DNA from: an uncultured Fusobacterium sp.
Lineage (GTDB): Bacteria; Fusobacteriota; Fusobacteriia; Fusobacteriales; Fusobacteriaceae
Length of the DNA stretch: 64,000 bases
Assembly: GCF_905200055.1 (NCBI RefSeq)
Contig: NZ_CAJKIS010000004.1
Coordinates: 1-64,000, forward strand
Direction: 5' to 3'
The position numbers and the translations under genes are program-made. The notes under the pieces are model-generated. The model was not told the DNA's origin. It did not search any database and worked only from the letters and a program-made list of their open reading frames with translations. Below, in pieces: positions 54,473-63,683 of the stretch (position 1 is the stretch's first letter; every line of letters begins with the position of its first letter).

Positions 54473-57229
54473 ATGCAGAAAAAAAGGTTGATTTTATCAA
54501 TTTTCCTATTACTTTTTATCTCTCTTATAGCTTTAGGAGAGAAGATAGAGAATAGCAAAAATTTATTTACAGGAAAACTTCCTAATGGGATTACCTATTA
54601 TATTTATAAAAATAAGAAACCTGAAAATAGAGCAGAGTTAAATTTAATTGTAAAAGCAGGTTCTCTTTTTGAAGAGGAACAAGAGCAGGGAATAGCTCAT
54701 TTTATGGAGCACATGGCATTTAACGGAACTACTAAGTATGAGAAAAACGAGATGATAAAGTATTTAGAATCTATTGGACTTAGTTTTGGTGGAGATCTAA
54801 ATGCTTATACCTCATTTGATAGAACTGTGTACAAATTAAATGTCCCTACTGATAATATGAAGTCTTTTGAAGAAGGTGTTGAAGTTTTAAGAGAGTGGGC
54901 TACTGAGGCTACTCTTGAATCTGAACAAGTTGAAAGTGAAAAAAAGGTTATTATAGAGGAGTGGAGATTACGTCAAGGATTAGCTCAAAGATTGGGAGAT
55001 ACACAAAAGAAAGCTATCTTTTCTGGTTCAAGATACTTTGATAGATTTCCTATTGGACTTCCTGAAACTATAAATGGAGCTACTTCTGATATTCTTAGAG
55101 GATTTTATGAAAAATGGTATACTCCTAAAAATATGGCTGTTGCTATTGTAGGAGATATTGAGCCTAAAAAAGCTGAAGATCTAATAAAAAAATATTTTAA
55201 CTTTAAAGAAAAAACTCAATTTACTCAAGAGAAAGATTACAAACTTAAAGATCTTAAAAATTCATATATAGTTTTTACAGATCCTGAAATTAGATATTCA
55301 ACTTTGACTATCACTAAATTTTTAGATAGAAAGATAATTAATACTACTGAAAATTTTCAAGATTCAATAGAGAATCAACTTCTATTTAATATTTTAAATA
55401 CAAGAATTATAAATCTAACTAAAGAAAGTAACTGCCCTATTATCGAGGGAGCTGTTTATAGTTACAATATCAATAAATATACTGATATTTTTAATACTGC
55501 TGTTGCTCTTAGAGAAGATAAGATTCAAGATGGAGTCGTCCTTATAAACAATATTTTAAAATCATCGGCTATAAATGGAATCTCTGAAAATGAGTTAGAA
55601 CTTGAAAAGAAAAATATGTTTAATTACTATAAAACTATTGTTGCCAATAAAGATAGTATCCAACATGATACCTATATTGATGCTATTGTAAATCATGTTG
55701 TAGATGGAGAAAGTTTTGTTGATGTTGATGCTGAATTTGAAATATTCCAAAAAGTACTAAAAAATATAGATGTTAAAATTTTAAATAAGAAAATAAAAGA
55801 TATTTATAGTAAAGAAGGAGTATATTTCTTATCAGCACCTGAAAAAAACACTATTCTATCTGAGAAAATTTTAAAAGAGACTATTGAAAAAGATAGAAAA
55901 AACAGTAAAAATCTTTTAACTTTTTCAAATAATATTCCAACTCTTCCACCATTAAATTTAAAAGCTGGAGATCTAAAAAAAGTAGGCAATGATGAATACA
56001 TTCTTTCAAATGGAATTAAAGTAAATGTTAAAAATAGTGATTTTGAAAAAGATAGAATATATATTAAACTTTTTAAAAGAGAGGGAAGTTCAATTAATGA
56101 TTACAACGAGTATTTAAACTCTCTATTTGCTACTAATTTAGTTTTAGATTCTGGAGCAAGTACATTAAAACCAAATGAAATAGAGACATTTATGAAGGGT
56201 AAAAACTTTAATATCTCATCATATATAAATGATTATGAGCAAGGATTTACTATTATGAGTGATAGAGAAAATCTTATTCCTGCTTTAGAGTATTTAAACT
56301 ATGCAATTAGAGAGCCTAAAATAGATATTGAAGTTTTCAACACAGCTATTTTAAATGCAAAGGAAAGTATTAAAAATAGAGAAAACTCTCCTAAAGCAGT
56401 TTTTGGAGATAAAGTTGCTACTATTTATAGTGGAAACAATGAAAGAAGAAAACCTTTTACTTTAGAGGATCTAAAAAATATTAAAATAGATAAATCATTA
56501 GAATTATACAGAGAAAAATTTGATAATTTCAATGGATACAATCTTATTATTGTAGGAGCTTTTGATAATAAAGAGTTGCCAAATATATTAAAAAAATATT
56601 TTGCCTCTCTTCCATCAGAAAAAAAAATCATAACTCCTAAATCTTTAAATTTGAATATTCCTAAGAATATTGTAAATGAAAAAGTTATCAAAGGGGTAGA
56701 TAAAAAGGCTACTGTTTCTCTTATCTTCCCATATAATTCAAACTATGGATACAAAGAGAGAGTTTTATACAGTGGATTTTCTAGAGTTTTAAATATCGCC
56801 CTTATTGAAGATATTAGAGAGAAAATTGGTGGAGTTTACTCTATCTACTCTAAAACTTCCCTTTCTCCTAATAACTTTGGAGAAGATTTTTTAAGTATCA
56901 GCTTTAGTTGTGATACTAATAGAGTAGATGAGATTACAAAAGCAGTTATTAAATCTATAAATTCACTTTTACAAGATATTGACCAAAAGAAAATTGATAG
57001 TGTTATAAAAAATTATGAGTTATCGTATGATACTGAGCTTAAAGAAAATAGTTTCTGGGTAAACTATCTTTATCAAAAAGCTACAGTTGGAAAAGATTAT
57101 AAAGTTCCTACTCCTAAAGAGTATAAAGAGATTTTAACTAAAGAAAATTTAATAAATTACAATAAAAAAGCTATAAATTTAAATAACTATATCAATGTTA
57201 CTTTAATTCCTGAAAAGGAAAGTTTATAA
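54473..57229 (+). CDS. Exported M16 family zinc peptidase
   Basis: This 918-residue protein has a signal peptide (about 1-22), an active M16 domain with the inverted zinc motif HFMEH (76-80) and a distal Glu in EKKVIIEEW, followed by M16 C-terminal and inactive paired domains, as in PqqL-like double-length periplasmic peptidases. It would degrade peptides in the periplasm. AGGAGG stands 5 bases before the ATG. A TATTAT with upstream TG near 54434 is a plausible -10. The DUF1904 gene follows by 20 bp. Confidence 0.92.
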   Translation: MQKKRLILSIFLLLFISLIALGEKIENSKNLFTGKLPNGITYYIYKNKKPENRAELNLIVKAGSLFEEEQEQGIAHFMEHMAFNGTTKYEKNEMIKYLESIGLSFGGDLNAYTSFDRTVYKLNVPTDNMKSFEEGVEVLREWATEATLESEQVESEKKVIIEEWRLRQGLAQRLGDTQKKAIFSGSRYFDRFPIGLPETINGATSDILRGFYEKWYTPKNMAVAIVGDIEPKKAEDLIKKYFNFKEKTQFTQEKDYKLKDLKNSYIVFTDPEIRYSTLTITKFLDRKIINTTENFQDSIENQLLFNILNTRIINLTKESNCPIIEGAVYSYNINKYTDIFNTAVALREDKIQDGVVLINNILKSSAINGISENELELEKKNMFNYYKTIVANKDSIQHDTYIDAIVNHVVDGESFVDVDAEFEIFQKVLKNIDVKILNKKIKDIYSKEGVYFLSAPEKNTILSEKILKETIEKDRKNSKNLLTFSNNIPTLPPLNLKAGDLKKVGNDEYILSNGIKVNVKNSDFEKDRIYIKLFKREGSSINDYNEYLNSLFATNLVLDSGASTLKPNEIETFMKGKNFNISSYINDYEQGFTIMSDRENLIPALEYLNYAIREPKIDIEVFNTAILNAKESIKNRENSPKAVFGDKVATIYSGNNERRKPFTLEDLKNIKIDKSLELYREKFDNFNGYNLIIVGAFDNKELPNILKKYFASLPSEKKIITPKSLNLNIPKNIVNEKVIKGVDKKATVSLIFPYNSNYGYKERVLYSGFSRVLNIALIEDIREKIGGVYSIYSKTSLSPNNFGEDFLSISFSCDTNRVDEITKAVIKSINSLLQDIDQKKIDSVIKNYELSYDTELKENSFWVNYLYQKATVGKDYKVPTPKEYKEILTKENLINYNKKAINLNNYINVTLIPEKESL

Positions 57230-57249
57230 TATATTTAAAGGAGGATACT

Positions 57250-57579
57250 ATGCCACATTTAAAAGTAAGAGGTATGGATAAAAAAGCACTTATTGAAAAT
57301 AGCAAGGAGATAATTGATGGTTTAACTAACATTATCAAATGTGATAGAAACTGGTTTACTATTGAGCACATTGATACTGAGTATATTTTTGATGGAAAAA
57401 TTGTTGATGGATATACTTTTGTTGAACTATTTTGGTTTGAAAGAACACCTGAAGTTAAAGCTATGGTTGGGGAATTTCTTACTAGAATGATTAAAAAAAT
57501 AAATGGAAATAAAGATTGTTGTGTAATTTTCTTTCCTCTACGTGGAGAAGATTACTGTGACAATGGAGAGTTTTTCTAA
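57250..57579 (+). CDS. DUF1904 family protein
   Basis: This 109-residue protein starts MPHLKVRGMDKKAL and matches DUF1904, a tautomerase-like small fold of unknown role. The N-terminal PH would be the tautomerase Pro after Met removal, but activity is not shown. Its stop codon overlaps the yaaA start by one base, so the two are coupled. Confidence 0.83.
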   Translation: MPHLKVRGMDKKALIENSKEIIDGLTNIIKCDRNWFTIEHIDTEYIFDGKIVDGYTFVELFWFERTPEVKAMVGEFLTRMIKKINGNKDCCVIFFPLRGEDYCDNGEFF

Positions 57580-58319
57580 TGAAAATAATATTCTCTCCTA
57601 GTAAAGAGATGAAAGTTGGAGAGTTTAACTCTCCGTTTTCTTTCTCACCAAAATTTAAAAATGAAAGTAATGAAATTCTAAATATCTTAAAAACTTTAGA
57701 TAAAACTCAAATTGAAAAGATTATGAAGATAAAGGGTGAGCTTTTAGAGGAAACTTATAATAATATAGTAAATTATAATTCACTTTCAGAGATAAAAGCT
57801 ATAAATCTGTATAATGGAATAGCTTTTAAAAAGTTAGAATTAGAAAGTTATAACTCTAAAGAATTGGAATATCTTAACAATTCACTTATTATATTATCAG
57901 CTATGTATGGAGCTCTTAATCCCTTTGATAATATTAAAAAATATAGATTAGATATGACTATGAAAATTTCAGAAAACTCTCTTTACTCTTTCTGGAGTGA
58001 AAAAGTCACTAGTTACATTAATGATCTTTTATCACAAGACAATGAGAAAATACTTTTAAACTTAGCCTCTAATGAATATTCAAAGATGATTAATAAAAAG
58101 ACTTTTAATTTTAAAATGATAACTGTTGATTTTAAAGAGTTTAAAAATGGAAAATATTCATCTGTTAGTAGTTTTTCAAAACAGGGAAGAGGAATGCTGT
58201 TAAACTATTTAGTTAAAAATCAAATTACTAATATAGAAGAAATAAAAAAATTCAATGAAGAGAATTACTCTTTTAACAGTGAGTTATCTAATGAAAACAC
58301 TATTATTTTCTCAAGATAA
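57579..58319 (+). CDS. yaaA: Peroxide stress protein YaaA
   Basis: This 246-residue protein has the family N terminus (MKIIFSPSKEMK), LNGIAFKKLE-like NLYNGIAFKKLEL, LSAMYGALNPFDNIKKYRLDM, LLNLASNEYSKMI and SSFSKQGRGMLLNYL. YaaA limits free iron and DNA damage during peroxide stress in E. coli. It ends the M16-DUF1904-yaaA rightward operon. Confidence 0.94.
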   Translation: MKIIFSPSKEMKVGEFNSPFSFSPKFKNESNEILNILKTLDKTQIEKIMKIKGELLEETYNNIVNYNSLSEIKAINLYNGIAFKKLELESYNSKELEYLNNSLIILSAMYGALNPFDNIKKYRLDMTMKISENSLYSFWSEKVTSYINDLLSQDNEKILLNLASNEYSKMINKKTFNFKMITVDFKEFKNGKYSSVSSFSKQGRGMLLNYLVKNQITNIEEIKKFNEENYSFNSELSNENTIIFSR

Positions 58320-58334
58320 TTAATTATATAAAAC

Positions 58335-58654
58335 AAACTATAATTTATCTAGCTAAGTTCATTTTTTCTTGTATATCGTTAGATTTTGACAAAGTGCCTT
58401 TGCATTAGCGATTATTAGTCAATTTTAATTATCTCTATTTCCTTTTTTAACATCAAGTTGTCTCCATGTCAGTGAATAAAGAATCCCTAGGCTCATTCCG
58501 TTGAAAATGTAAAACTCGGCTACGCCTCAAACACGTTGCATTTTCTTAACTGCATTTCGCTGAGGGCTTCTAATATTCACTTCCAAATTACGTCAACTTG
58601 ATGTTAGGGATAATCTATTTTTACTTTAATTATTAGAATGATAAATTATAGTTT
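58335..58654 (+). repeat. Inverted-repeat (MITE-like) element, complete copy (B)
   Basis: Perfect 15-bp terminal inverted repeats, AAACTATAATTTATC (58335-58349) and GATAAATTATAGTTT (58640-58654), bound a 320-bp non-coding element. The left 120 bp match copy A at 1-123. The left part holds a stem-loop (58375-58412) kept in both copies, and the right part a long foldback (58449-58605). No clear target duplication flanks it. No transposase frame is present, so it would need help from elsewhere. The rest of the 58320-58690 gap has only the maeB-side terminator. Confidence 0.7.
58449..58605 (+). repeat. 157-bp foldback inside the element
   Basis: AACATCAAGTTG (58449-58460) and CAACTTGATGTT (58594-58605) are perfect 12-bp inverted arms. 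Further in, AGTGAATA/TATTCACT, CTCA/TGAG and AAAATG/CATTTT pair, closing on GGC-TAC-GCC. It is richer in GC than its surroundings. Confidence 0.7.
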
Positions 58655-58662
58655 AAATAATA

Positions 58663-58686
58663 AGAGGACAAGAAACCTTGTCCTCT
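58663..58686 (-). terminator. Terminator of the malic enzyme gene
   Basis: AGAGGACAAG and CTTGTCCTCT form a perfect 10-bp stem with a 4-base loop, just after the stop codon. Confidence 0.93.
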
Positions 58687-58690
58687 ATCT

Positions 58691-59869
58691 TTATTCTCTA
58701 CAAATTCCTTGTTCCTTTGCTACTTTTTTAACTGCTGCTGCAACTGCATCTGCAACTCTAGGATCAAAAGCATCTGGAATTATATAATTTTCATTTAATT
58801 CTTCCTCTTTAAGAAGTGATGCTAATCCATTTGCTGCTGCAAGTTTCATCTCTTCAGTTATCTTCTTAGATTTAGCTTCTAATGCCCCTTTAAATAATCC
58901 TGGGAATACAAGAACATTATTGATTTGGTTAGGATAATCTGATCTTCCTGTTCCTACTATTCTTGCTCCACCTGCTAAAGCATCTTCTGGCATAATCTCT
59001 GGAACTGGATTAGCCATTGCAAATATTATTGCATCTTTATTCATAGTTTTTACCATTTCAGTAGTTAAAATATTTCCTACTGATACCCCTACAAAAACAT
59101 CTGCATCTTTAATTGCTACTGATAGATCCCCTTTAATATCATCTGGGTTAGTAAGTTCTGCTAATTCTCTCTTAGAGAAATCATAAGAATCTTTCTCACT
59201 TCTTCTAAGAATTCCTGGTCTATCTAATACAAGTAGATTTGTTACTCCTAATTTATGAATAAGTTTTGCTATTGAACTTCCTGCTGCTCCTGCTCCGTTT
59301 ACAACAACTTTTGCTTCAGAGAATTTTTTACCTAAGAATTTAAAAGCATTTATTAGCCCAGCTGCAACTACTATAGCAGTTCCATGTTGGTCATCATGGA
59401 ATACTGGAATATCCAATTCCTCTTTTAGTCTTGTTTCTATCTCTATACATCTAGGTGCAGATATATCTTCTAAGTTTATTCCTCCAAGTCCTGGAGCTAA
59501 TAATTTTGCTGTTCTTATAATCTCTTCTGGATCTTTAGTATCTAAACAAATTGGAATTGCATCTACTCCTGCAAACTCTTTAAATAGAACACATTTTCCT
59601 TCCATTACTGGTAATGCTGCTTCTGGTCCTATATCTCCAAGTCCTAATACTGCTGTTCCATCTGTTATTACTGCTACTAAATTTCCTTTTGAAGTATATT
59701 TATAAACATCCTCTTTATTTGCAGCAATTTTTCTACATGGTTCTGCTACCCCTGGAGAATAAGCTAAGCTTAAATCATCTTTATTTTTTACTGCAACTTT
59801 TGATACTACTGATAGTTTTCCTTTATTTTTTTCATGTAATTCTAAAGCTCTTTCATATACTGTTGGCAT
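58691..59869 (-). CDS. Malic enzyme (malate dehydrogenase, decarboxylating)
   Basis: This 392-residue protein matches short bacterial malic enzymes: AYSPGVAEPC, GDIGPEAALPVMEGK, the metal site FHDDQHGTAIVVAAGL, and the dinucleotide motif GAGAAGSSIAKLI. It interconverts malate and pyruvate plus CO2. NAD versus NADP preference cannot be fixed with confidence. It is a single gene with a strong promoter (59906-59934) and GGAGG before the ATG. Confidence 0.94.
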   Translation of the reverse strand: MPTVYERALELHEKNKGKLSVVSKVAVKNKDDLSLAYSPGVAEPCRKIAANKEDVYKYTSKGNLVAVITDGTAVLGLGDIGPEAALPVMEGKCVLFKEFAGVDAIPICLDTKDPEEIIRTAKLLAPGLGGINLEDISAPRCIEIETRLKEELDIPVFHDDQHGTAIVVAAGLINAFKFLGKKFSEAKVVVNGAGAAGSSIAKLIHKLGVTNLLVLDRPGILRRSEKDSYDFSKRELAELTNPDDIKGDLSVAIKDADVFVGVSVGNILTTEMVKTMNKDAIIFAMANPVPEIMPEDALAGGARIVGTGRSDYPNQINNVLVFPGLFKGALEAKSKKITEEMKLAAANGLASLLKEEELNENYIIPDAFDPRVADAVAAAVKKVAKEQGICRE

Positions 59870-59905
59870 AATTTTACCTCCGTTTTCTATTTACTTTATA
59901 ATCCT

Positions 59906-59934
59906 ATTATAGTCCTTTTATTTAATATTGTAAA
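59906..59934 (-). promoter_or_regulatory. Promoter of the malic enzyme gene
   Basis: On the minus strand TTTACA (59929-59934), 17 bases and TATAAT (59906-59911). Confidence 0.78.
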
Positions 59935-60036
59935 GATTTTTTTCTTTTTTTATGTTTTATTTACGTAAACCATAAACAAAAATAGAACGTAAATTAACTT
60001 TATTTTCAAAAATAAAAAATTTTTTTCAAATAAAAG

Positions 60037-60059
60037 AAAAGGAGGTTTTCCCTCCTTTT
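60037..60059 (-). terminator. Terminator of the small orphan gene
   Basis: AAAAGGAGG and CCTCCTTTT form a perfect 9-bp stem with a 5-base loop. Confidence 0.9.
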
Positions 60060-60067
60060 ATAAAATT

Positions 60068-60286
60068 TTATTTCAATACACCAAGTTTTATTAATTTTTC
60101 CTTGTTTTCATCAATAAATTTGTCATTTACCACATAAGAGATTGATTTTACAATTTCAGCATCATATCCATTAAATGTAATTTCAACTTTTTTCTCTTTT
60201 TCTTTAAATTCCTCTTTTCCCTCTTTTAAAATATCAGCTAGTTTTTCAAGGTCGATTCTTGTAATTAAACTTTCTTTAATTTTCAT
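60068..60286 (-). CDS. Small protein of unknown function
   Basis: This 72-residue charged protein begins MKIKESLITRIDLEKLADIL. It appears to have a helix-rich, Lys/Glu-rich half followed by a beta strand (VEITFNGYDAEIV) and a C-terminal helix. I do not recognise a family. A longer frame begins at 60334, but AAAGGAGGA precedes the ATG at 60286 and decides the start. It lies 70 bp after the Gate-domain gene and has its own terminator, so it is probably expressed as the last gene of that transcript. Confidence 0.7.
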   Translation of the reverse strand: MKIKESLITRIDLEKLADILKEGKEEFKEKEKKVEITFNGYDAEIVKSISYVVNDKFIDENKEKLIKLGVLK

Positions 60287-60356
60287 AACTATTCCTCCTT
60301 TGAAATTAATCTCTTTCTTATAAGGAATATTCAAAAGATCTATCTTACTTCCTTTA

Positions 60357-61511
60357 TTAACCTAAAAATAAACTAAATAAAAAGTTAGCTGATATTCCTG
60401 CTACAAGTCCACCTATTGTGTGGCTAAATATTGCCTTTCCAGTAAGTTCTCTATAATTTAAACTATCCATCATAGCAACATGGGTACTTAGGTAACCACT
60501 CCAACACATTCCCATACTTGTAAATACTGCTATCTCCCTTGCTCCTATAACTCCCTCTTTTATAAATTGAGGTACAAGTCCAATAGCAGCTCCAACTGCT
60601 CCCAAAGCTGTAATAGGAAAAGCTATTGCCTCTGGACTACTAAATCCAAATAGAGGTTTTAAAATAAAATTCAACTTTGCTCCTATTATTGGTAAAACTC
60701 CAATTCCTTCATAGGCAGCCCCTGTATATCCGCCTTCTGGCATTCCATTAGTTAAGATTAAAACTGTTGTACAGATAATTATAACTCCAGGAATTATTGC
60801 AATTCCCATATCAACTCCAATTTTTCCTCCCTCTAACATAGCCTCTAAAAATCTTCCAAATACAGATCCACTTCTTATCTCTCTAGTATCAAAAACAAAC
60901 TTTTCTACCTTTGTTTCCTCTTCTAATTCTCCTAGCTCTTTAAAATATTTTTTACTGTAATGAATCATCAAATTTACACTTACTATACTTCCAATAACTG
61001 CCCCTAAGTTTCCAATTAAAACAGGTTTAAAAAGATTTACCTTTAATAATCCTCCTTGAGCTATCATAAATGCTGATACAATAAATCCCATACCAAAAGA
61101 TGTTCCTAAATTTGTTAAAGCTGTAAATTGATAGTTTTTAAAATATTTTTTAAACTCTTTATTAGCTGCTAATCCTAAAACTGCTGGATTATCTGAAATA
61201 TATGTAGTTACAACTGCCAAAGCTGATGCCCCTGGCAATCTATATAGAGGATAGATAACAAAATATAATATCTTATTTATCAACGCAATAACCCCAAATT
61301 CTGAAAGGACAGATGATAATGCTCCAGCTAATACTGCTACTCCCATTATAAAAAATACTGTATTTATCAATAGATCATGTGCTGTTCCCATAATTGTATT
61401 GATCATATTTACTGGACCCATTATTTTAGCTATAGCAGTACAAACACCTCCTAATAGTCCCAAACATACAAAGGCTTCTAAACTGATAGCTTTCTTTTTT
61501 AATTTATTCAT
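60357..61511 (-). CDS. Gate-domain (nucleoside-recognition, YjiH-like) membrane protein
   Basis: This protein of about 384 residues has around eight to ten membrane segments and the Gate-domain features of the YjiH/nucleoside-recognition group: LPGASALAVVTTYISDNPAVLGLAANKEF, TNLGTSFGMGFIVSAFMI and FTSMGMCWSGYLSTHVAMMDSL. Related proteins include transporters and spore-maturation proteins; the substrate is unknown. A frame starting at 61574 exists, but AAGGAGTG lies before the ATG at 61511. Confidence 0.82.
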   Translation of the reverse strand: MNKLKKKAISLEAFVCLGLLGGVCTAIAKIMGPVNMINTIMGTAHDLLINTVFFIMGVAVLAGALSSVLSEFGVIALINKILYFVIYPLYRLPGASALAVVTTYISDNPAVLGLAANKEFKKYFKNYQFTALTNLGTSFGMGFIVSAFMIAQGGLLKVNLFKPVLIGNLGAVIGSIVSVNLMIHYSKKYFKELGELEEETKVEKFVFDTREIRSGSVFGRFLEAMLEGGKIGVDMGIAIIPGVIIICTTVLILTNGMPEGGYTGAAYEGIGVLPIIGAKLNFILKPLFGFSSPEAIAFPITALGAVGAAIGLVPQFIKEGVIGAREIAVFTSMGMCWSGYLSTHVAMMDSLNYRELTGKAIFSHTIGGLVAGISANFLFSLFLG

Positions 61512-61612
61512 AAAAAAACACTCCTTTTTAAAGTCATACCTTAAAAGTATAGCATTCAATATAAAGAGTGTCAATATTTTTAAACTATTTTAAAAGAAAT
61601 GGACAAAATAAA

Positions 61613-61662
61613 AAACTAATTAGAATTTCAACTTATATAAAAGCTATCACTCTAATTAGTTT
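61613..61662. terminator. Terminator after mtnN
   Basis: AAACTAATTAGA and TCTAATTAGTTT pair across a 26-base loop, followed by T on the minus strand. The symmetrical arms could also work in the other direction. Confidence 0.75.
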
Positions 61663-61668
61663 CTTTAA

Positions 61669-62421
61669 TTACATCCTTTTTAACATCTCTTTAACTATCT
61701 TAGCTGAGTTATCTGCTGCTAAAACTTCAAACTCTTCATAAACCATTGTTGCACTTCCATCAGCTTTATCTGACATAGCTCTTAAAACTACAAAAGGAAC
61801 ATTATAAGTTTTTGCTACTTGAGCAACTGCTGCCCCTTCCATCTCTACTGCTGAAGCATTAAAAGTTTTTCCTATCCAATTTACTTTATCTTTAGAGGCT
61901 ACAAATTGATCTCCTGTTGCTATTCTTCCAATTTTTACCTTATCTTTTCCTAAAACTTTCACTGCTGAATCATAAGCTACTTTTTTTAAGTTTTCATCTG
62001 CTTTAAACTCTACTTTTTCTTGTCCTGGTAATAATCCTGCTGGTCTACCAAAAGCAGTTAAGTCCACATCATGTTGAACTAAATCTTCAGATACAACTAT
62101 ATCAGCTATATTTAAAGAATTATCTATAGCTCCTGCAACTCCTGTAAATATTATCTTATCTACTTTATATTCTCTAATAACTGTATTGGCTCCTATAGCT
62201 GCATTTACTTTTCCTACTCCTGTTTTTAGTAAAACTATATCTTTACCTTCTAATTTCCCTTGAAAATATTCAATCTCTCCAATTTTTTCTGATTTAATAT
62301 TTTTTATCTCTTTTTTTAGAAGTTCAATTTCTGAATCCATAGCTCCTATTAAAGCTATTCTCTCTCCAAAAGCTAAAGTCCCCATCAATAAACTTAATAA
62401 AAATACAACAATTTTTTTCAT
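61669..62421 (-). CDS. mtnN: 5'-methylthioadenosine/S-adenosylhomocysteine nucleosidase with signal peptide
   Basis: This 250-residue nucleosidase has the MTAN core: IALIGAMDSEIE, VLLKTGVGKVNAA, IIFTGVAGAID, VQHDVDLTAFG, SAVEMEGAAVAQV and the catalytic Asp in RAMSDKADG. It cleaves MTA and SAH to adenine and a thioribose compound. The first 19 residues (MKKIVVFLLSLLMGTLAFG) form a typical Sec signal peptide, placed before the normal enzyme start, so the product should be exported. It follows metK by 56 bp across a hairpin. GGGAGGA precedes the ATG. Confidence 0.93.
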   Translation of the reverse strand: MKKIVVFLLSLLMGTLAFGERIALIGAMDSEIELLKKEIKNIKSEKIGEIEYFQGKLEGKDIVLLKTGVGKVNAAIGANTVIREYKVDKIIFTGVAGAIDNSLNIADIVVSEDLVQHDVDLTAFGRPAGLLPGQEKVEFKADENLKKVAYDSAVKVLGKDKVKIGRIATGDQFVASKDKVNWIGKTFNASAVEMEGAAVAQVAKTYNVPFVVLRAMSDKADGSATMVYEEFEVLAADNSAKIVKEMLKRM

Positions 62422-62439
62422 ATCTTCCTCCCATAAAAA

Positions 62440-62470
62440 TTTAGACTAGAGAGCTTTTCTCTAGTCTAAA
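62440..62470 (-). terminator. Hairpin after metK
   Basis: TTTAGACTAGAGA and TCTCTAGTCTAAA form a perfect 13-bp stem with a 5-base loop. On the minus strand the following run is only TTTTTATGG, so some read-through into mtnN is likely. Confidence 0.82.
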
Positions 62471-62477
62471 CAATATA

Positions 62478-63632
62478 CTATCTATTTAAAGCTTTTTTTA
62501 GTTCTTCTACTTTATTGCATTTTTCCCAAGGAATATCTAAATCTGTTCTTCCAATATGTCCAAAAGCAGCTAGATCTTGATATTTGAATTTTCCACTTCT
62601 TAATTCAAGTTCTTTTTCGATTCCTCTAGGAGTTAAATCAAATACTTTTTTAATAGCTTCTGCTAATTCATATTCATCTACTTTTCCTGTTCCAAATGTA
62701 TCTACTTTTATTGAAGTAGGTTCAACTACTCCAATTGCATAAGATAATTGGATTTCACATTTGTCAGCTAAATCTGCTGCAACAACGTTTTTAGCTACCC
62801 ATCTTGCTGCATAAGCTGCTGATCTGTCAACTTTAGAAGGGTCTTTTCCAGAGAAAGCTCCTCCACCATGTCTAAAGTATCCACCATAAGTGTCAACTAT
62901 AATTTTTCTTCCTGTAACTCCAGTATCTCCGTGAGGTCCTCCAATTACAAATCTTCCAGTTGGATTGATATGGAATTTTTTAACTTGAGCTGGATCTAAG
63001 TTATAGCTTTCTAGTACTGGTTTAATTACTTTTTCTATAACTTCTTCTCTTATTTGTTCTTGTGTTACATCTGGATTGTGTTGAACTGATACTACTACTG
63101 TATCAACGTGATCTACTTTTCCATTTTCATCATAAGCTAAAGTTACTTGTGATTTTGAATCTGGTCTTGCCCATGCTAATTCTTTTGATCTAGTCATTTT
63201 AGTAAGTCTTACTAAGATTTCTCTTGCTAAAACTATTGCTAATGGCATTAATTCTGGAGTTTCTTTAACTGCTCCTCCAAACATTATTCCTTGGTCTCCT
63301 GCTCCTCCAATATCTACTCCCATAGCTATATCTGGAGATTGTGAGTGAATTGCATTCAAAACTCCACAGTTAGAGTCAAATCCCATTCCTTCTCTATATC
63401 CAATTTCATCTATTTTTCTTCTAACGATATCTTGGATATCAATATATGTTGTAGTTGTAATTTCTCCTCCTACAACAACTTGTCCTGTAGTACAAAATAC
63501 TTCACATGCTACTCTTGAATTAGGGTCATCTGCTAAACAAGCATCTAATACAGCATCTGAAATTTGGTCTGATACTTTATCTGGGTGTCCAGGAGATACA
63601 AATTCTGATGTGAAATAAGTTAATTTTTTCAT
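62478..63632 (-). CDS. metK: S-adenosylmethionine synthase
   Basis: This 384-residue enzyme has the MAT signatures [49 protein letters not shown] and the C-terminal GHIGR. It makes SAM from methionine and ATP. It is placed under a SAM-I riboswitch, so SAM should switch off its own synthesis. The nucleosidase mtnN follows. Confidence 0.97.
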   Translation of the reverse strand: MKKLTYFTSEFVSPGHPDKVSDQISDAVLDACLADDPNSRVACEVFCTTGQVVVGGEITTTTYIDIQDIVRRKIDEIGYREGMGFDSNCGVLNAIHSQSPDIAMGVDIGGAGDQGIMFGGAVKETPELMPLAIVLAREILVRLTKMTRSKELAWARPDSKSQVTLAYDENGKVDHVDTVVVSVQHNPDVTQEQIREEVIEKVIKPVLESYNLDPAQVKKFHINPTGRFVIGGPHGDTGVTGRKIIVDTYGGYFRHGGGAFSGKDPSKVDRSAAYAARWVAKNVVAADLADKCEIQLSYAIGVVEPTSIKVDTFGTGKVDEYELAEAIKKVFDLTPRGIEKELELRSGKFKYQDLAAFGHIGRTDLDIPWEKCNKVEELKKALNR

Positions 63633-63683
63633 TTTTTCCTCCTATAATAATCAATCAAAATAATAATAACTATAAAAATAAAA

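Noticed and set aside
59945..60005. ATTTACGT/ACGTAAAT inverted repeat upstream of the malic enzyme promoter
   Set aside because: It is only 8 bp per arm with a wide spacer in AT-rich DNA and lies beyond the -35; there is too little to call an operator.
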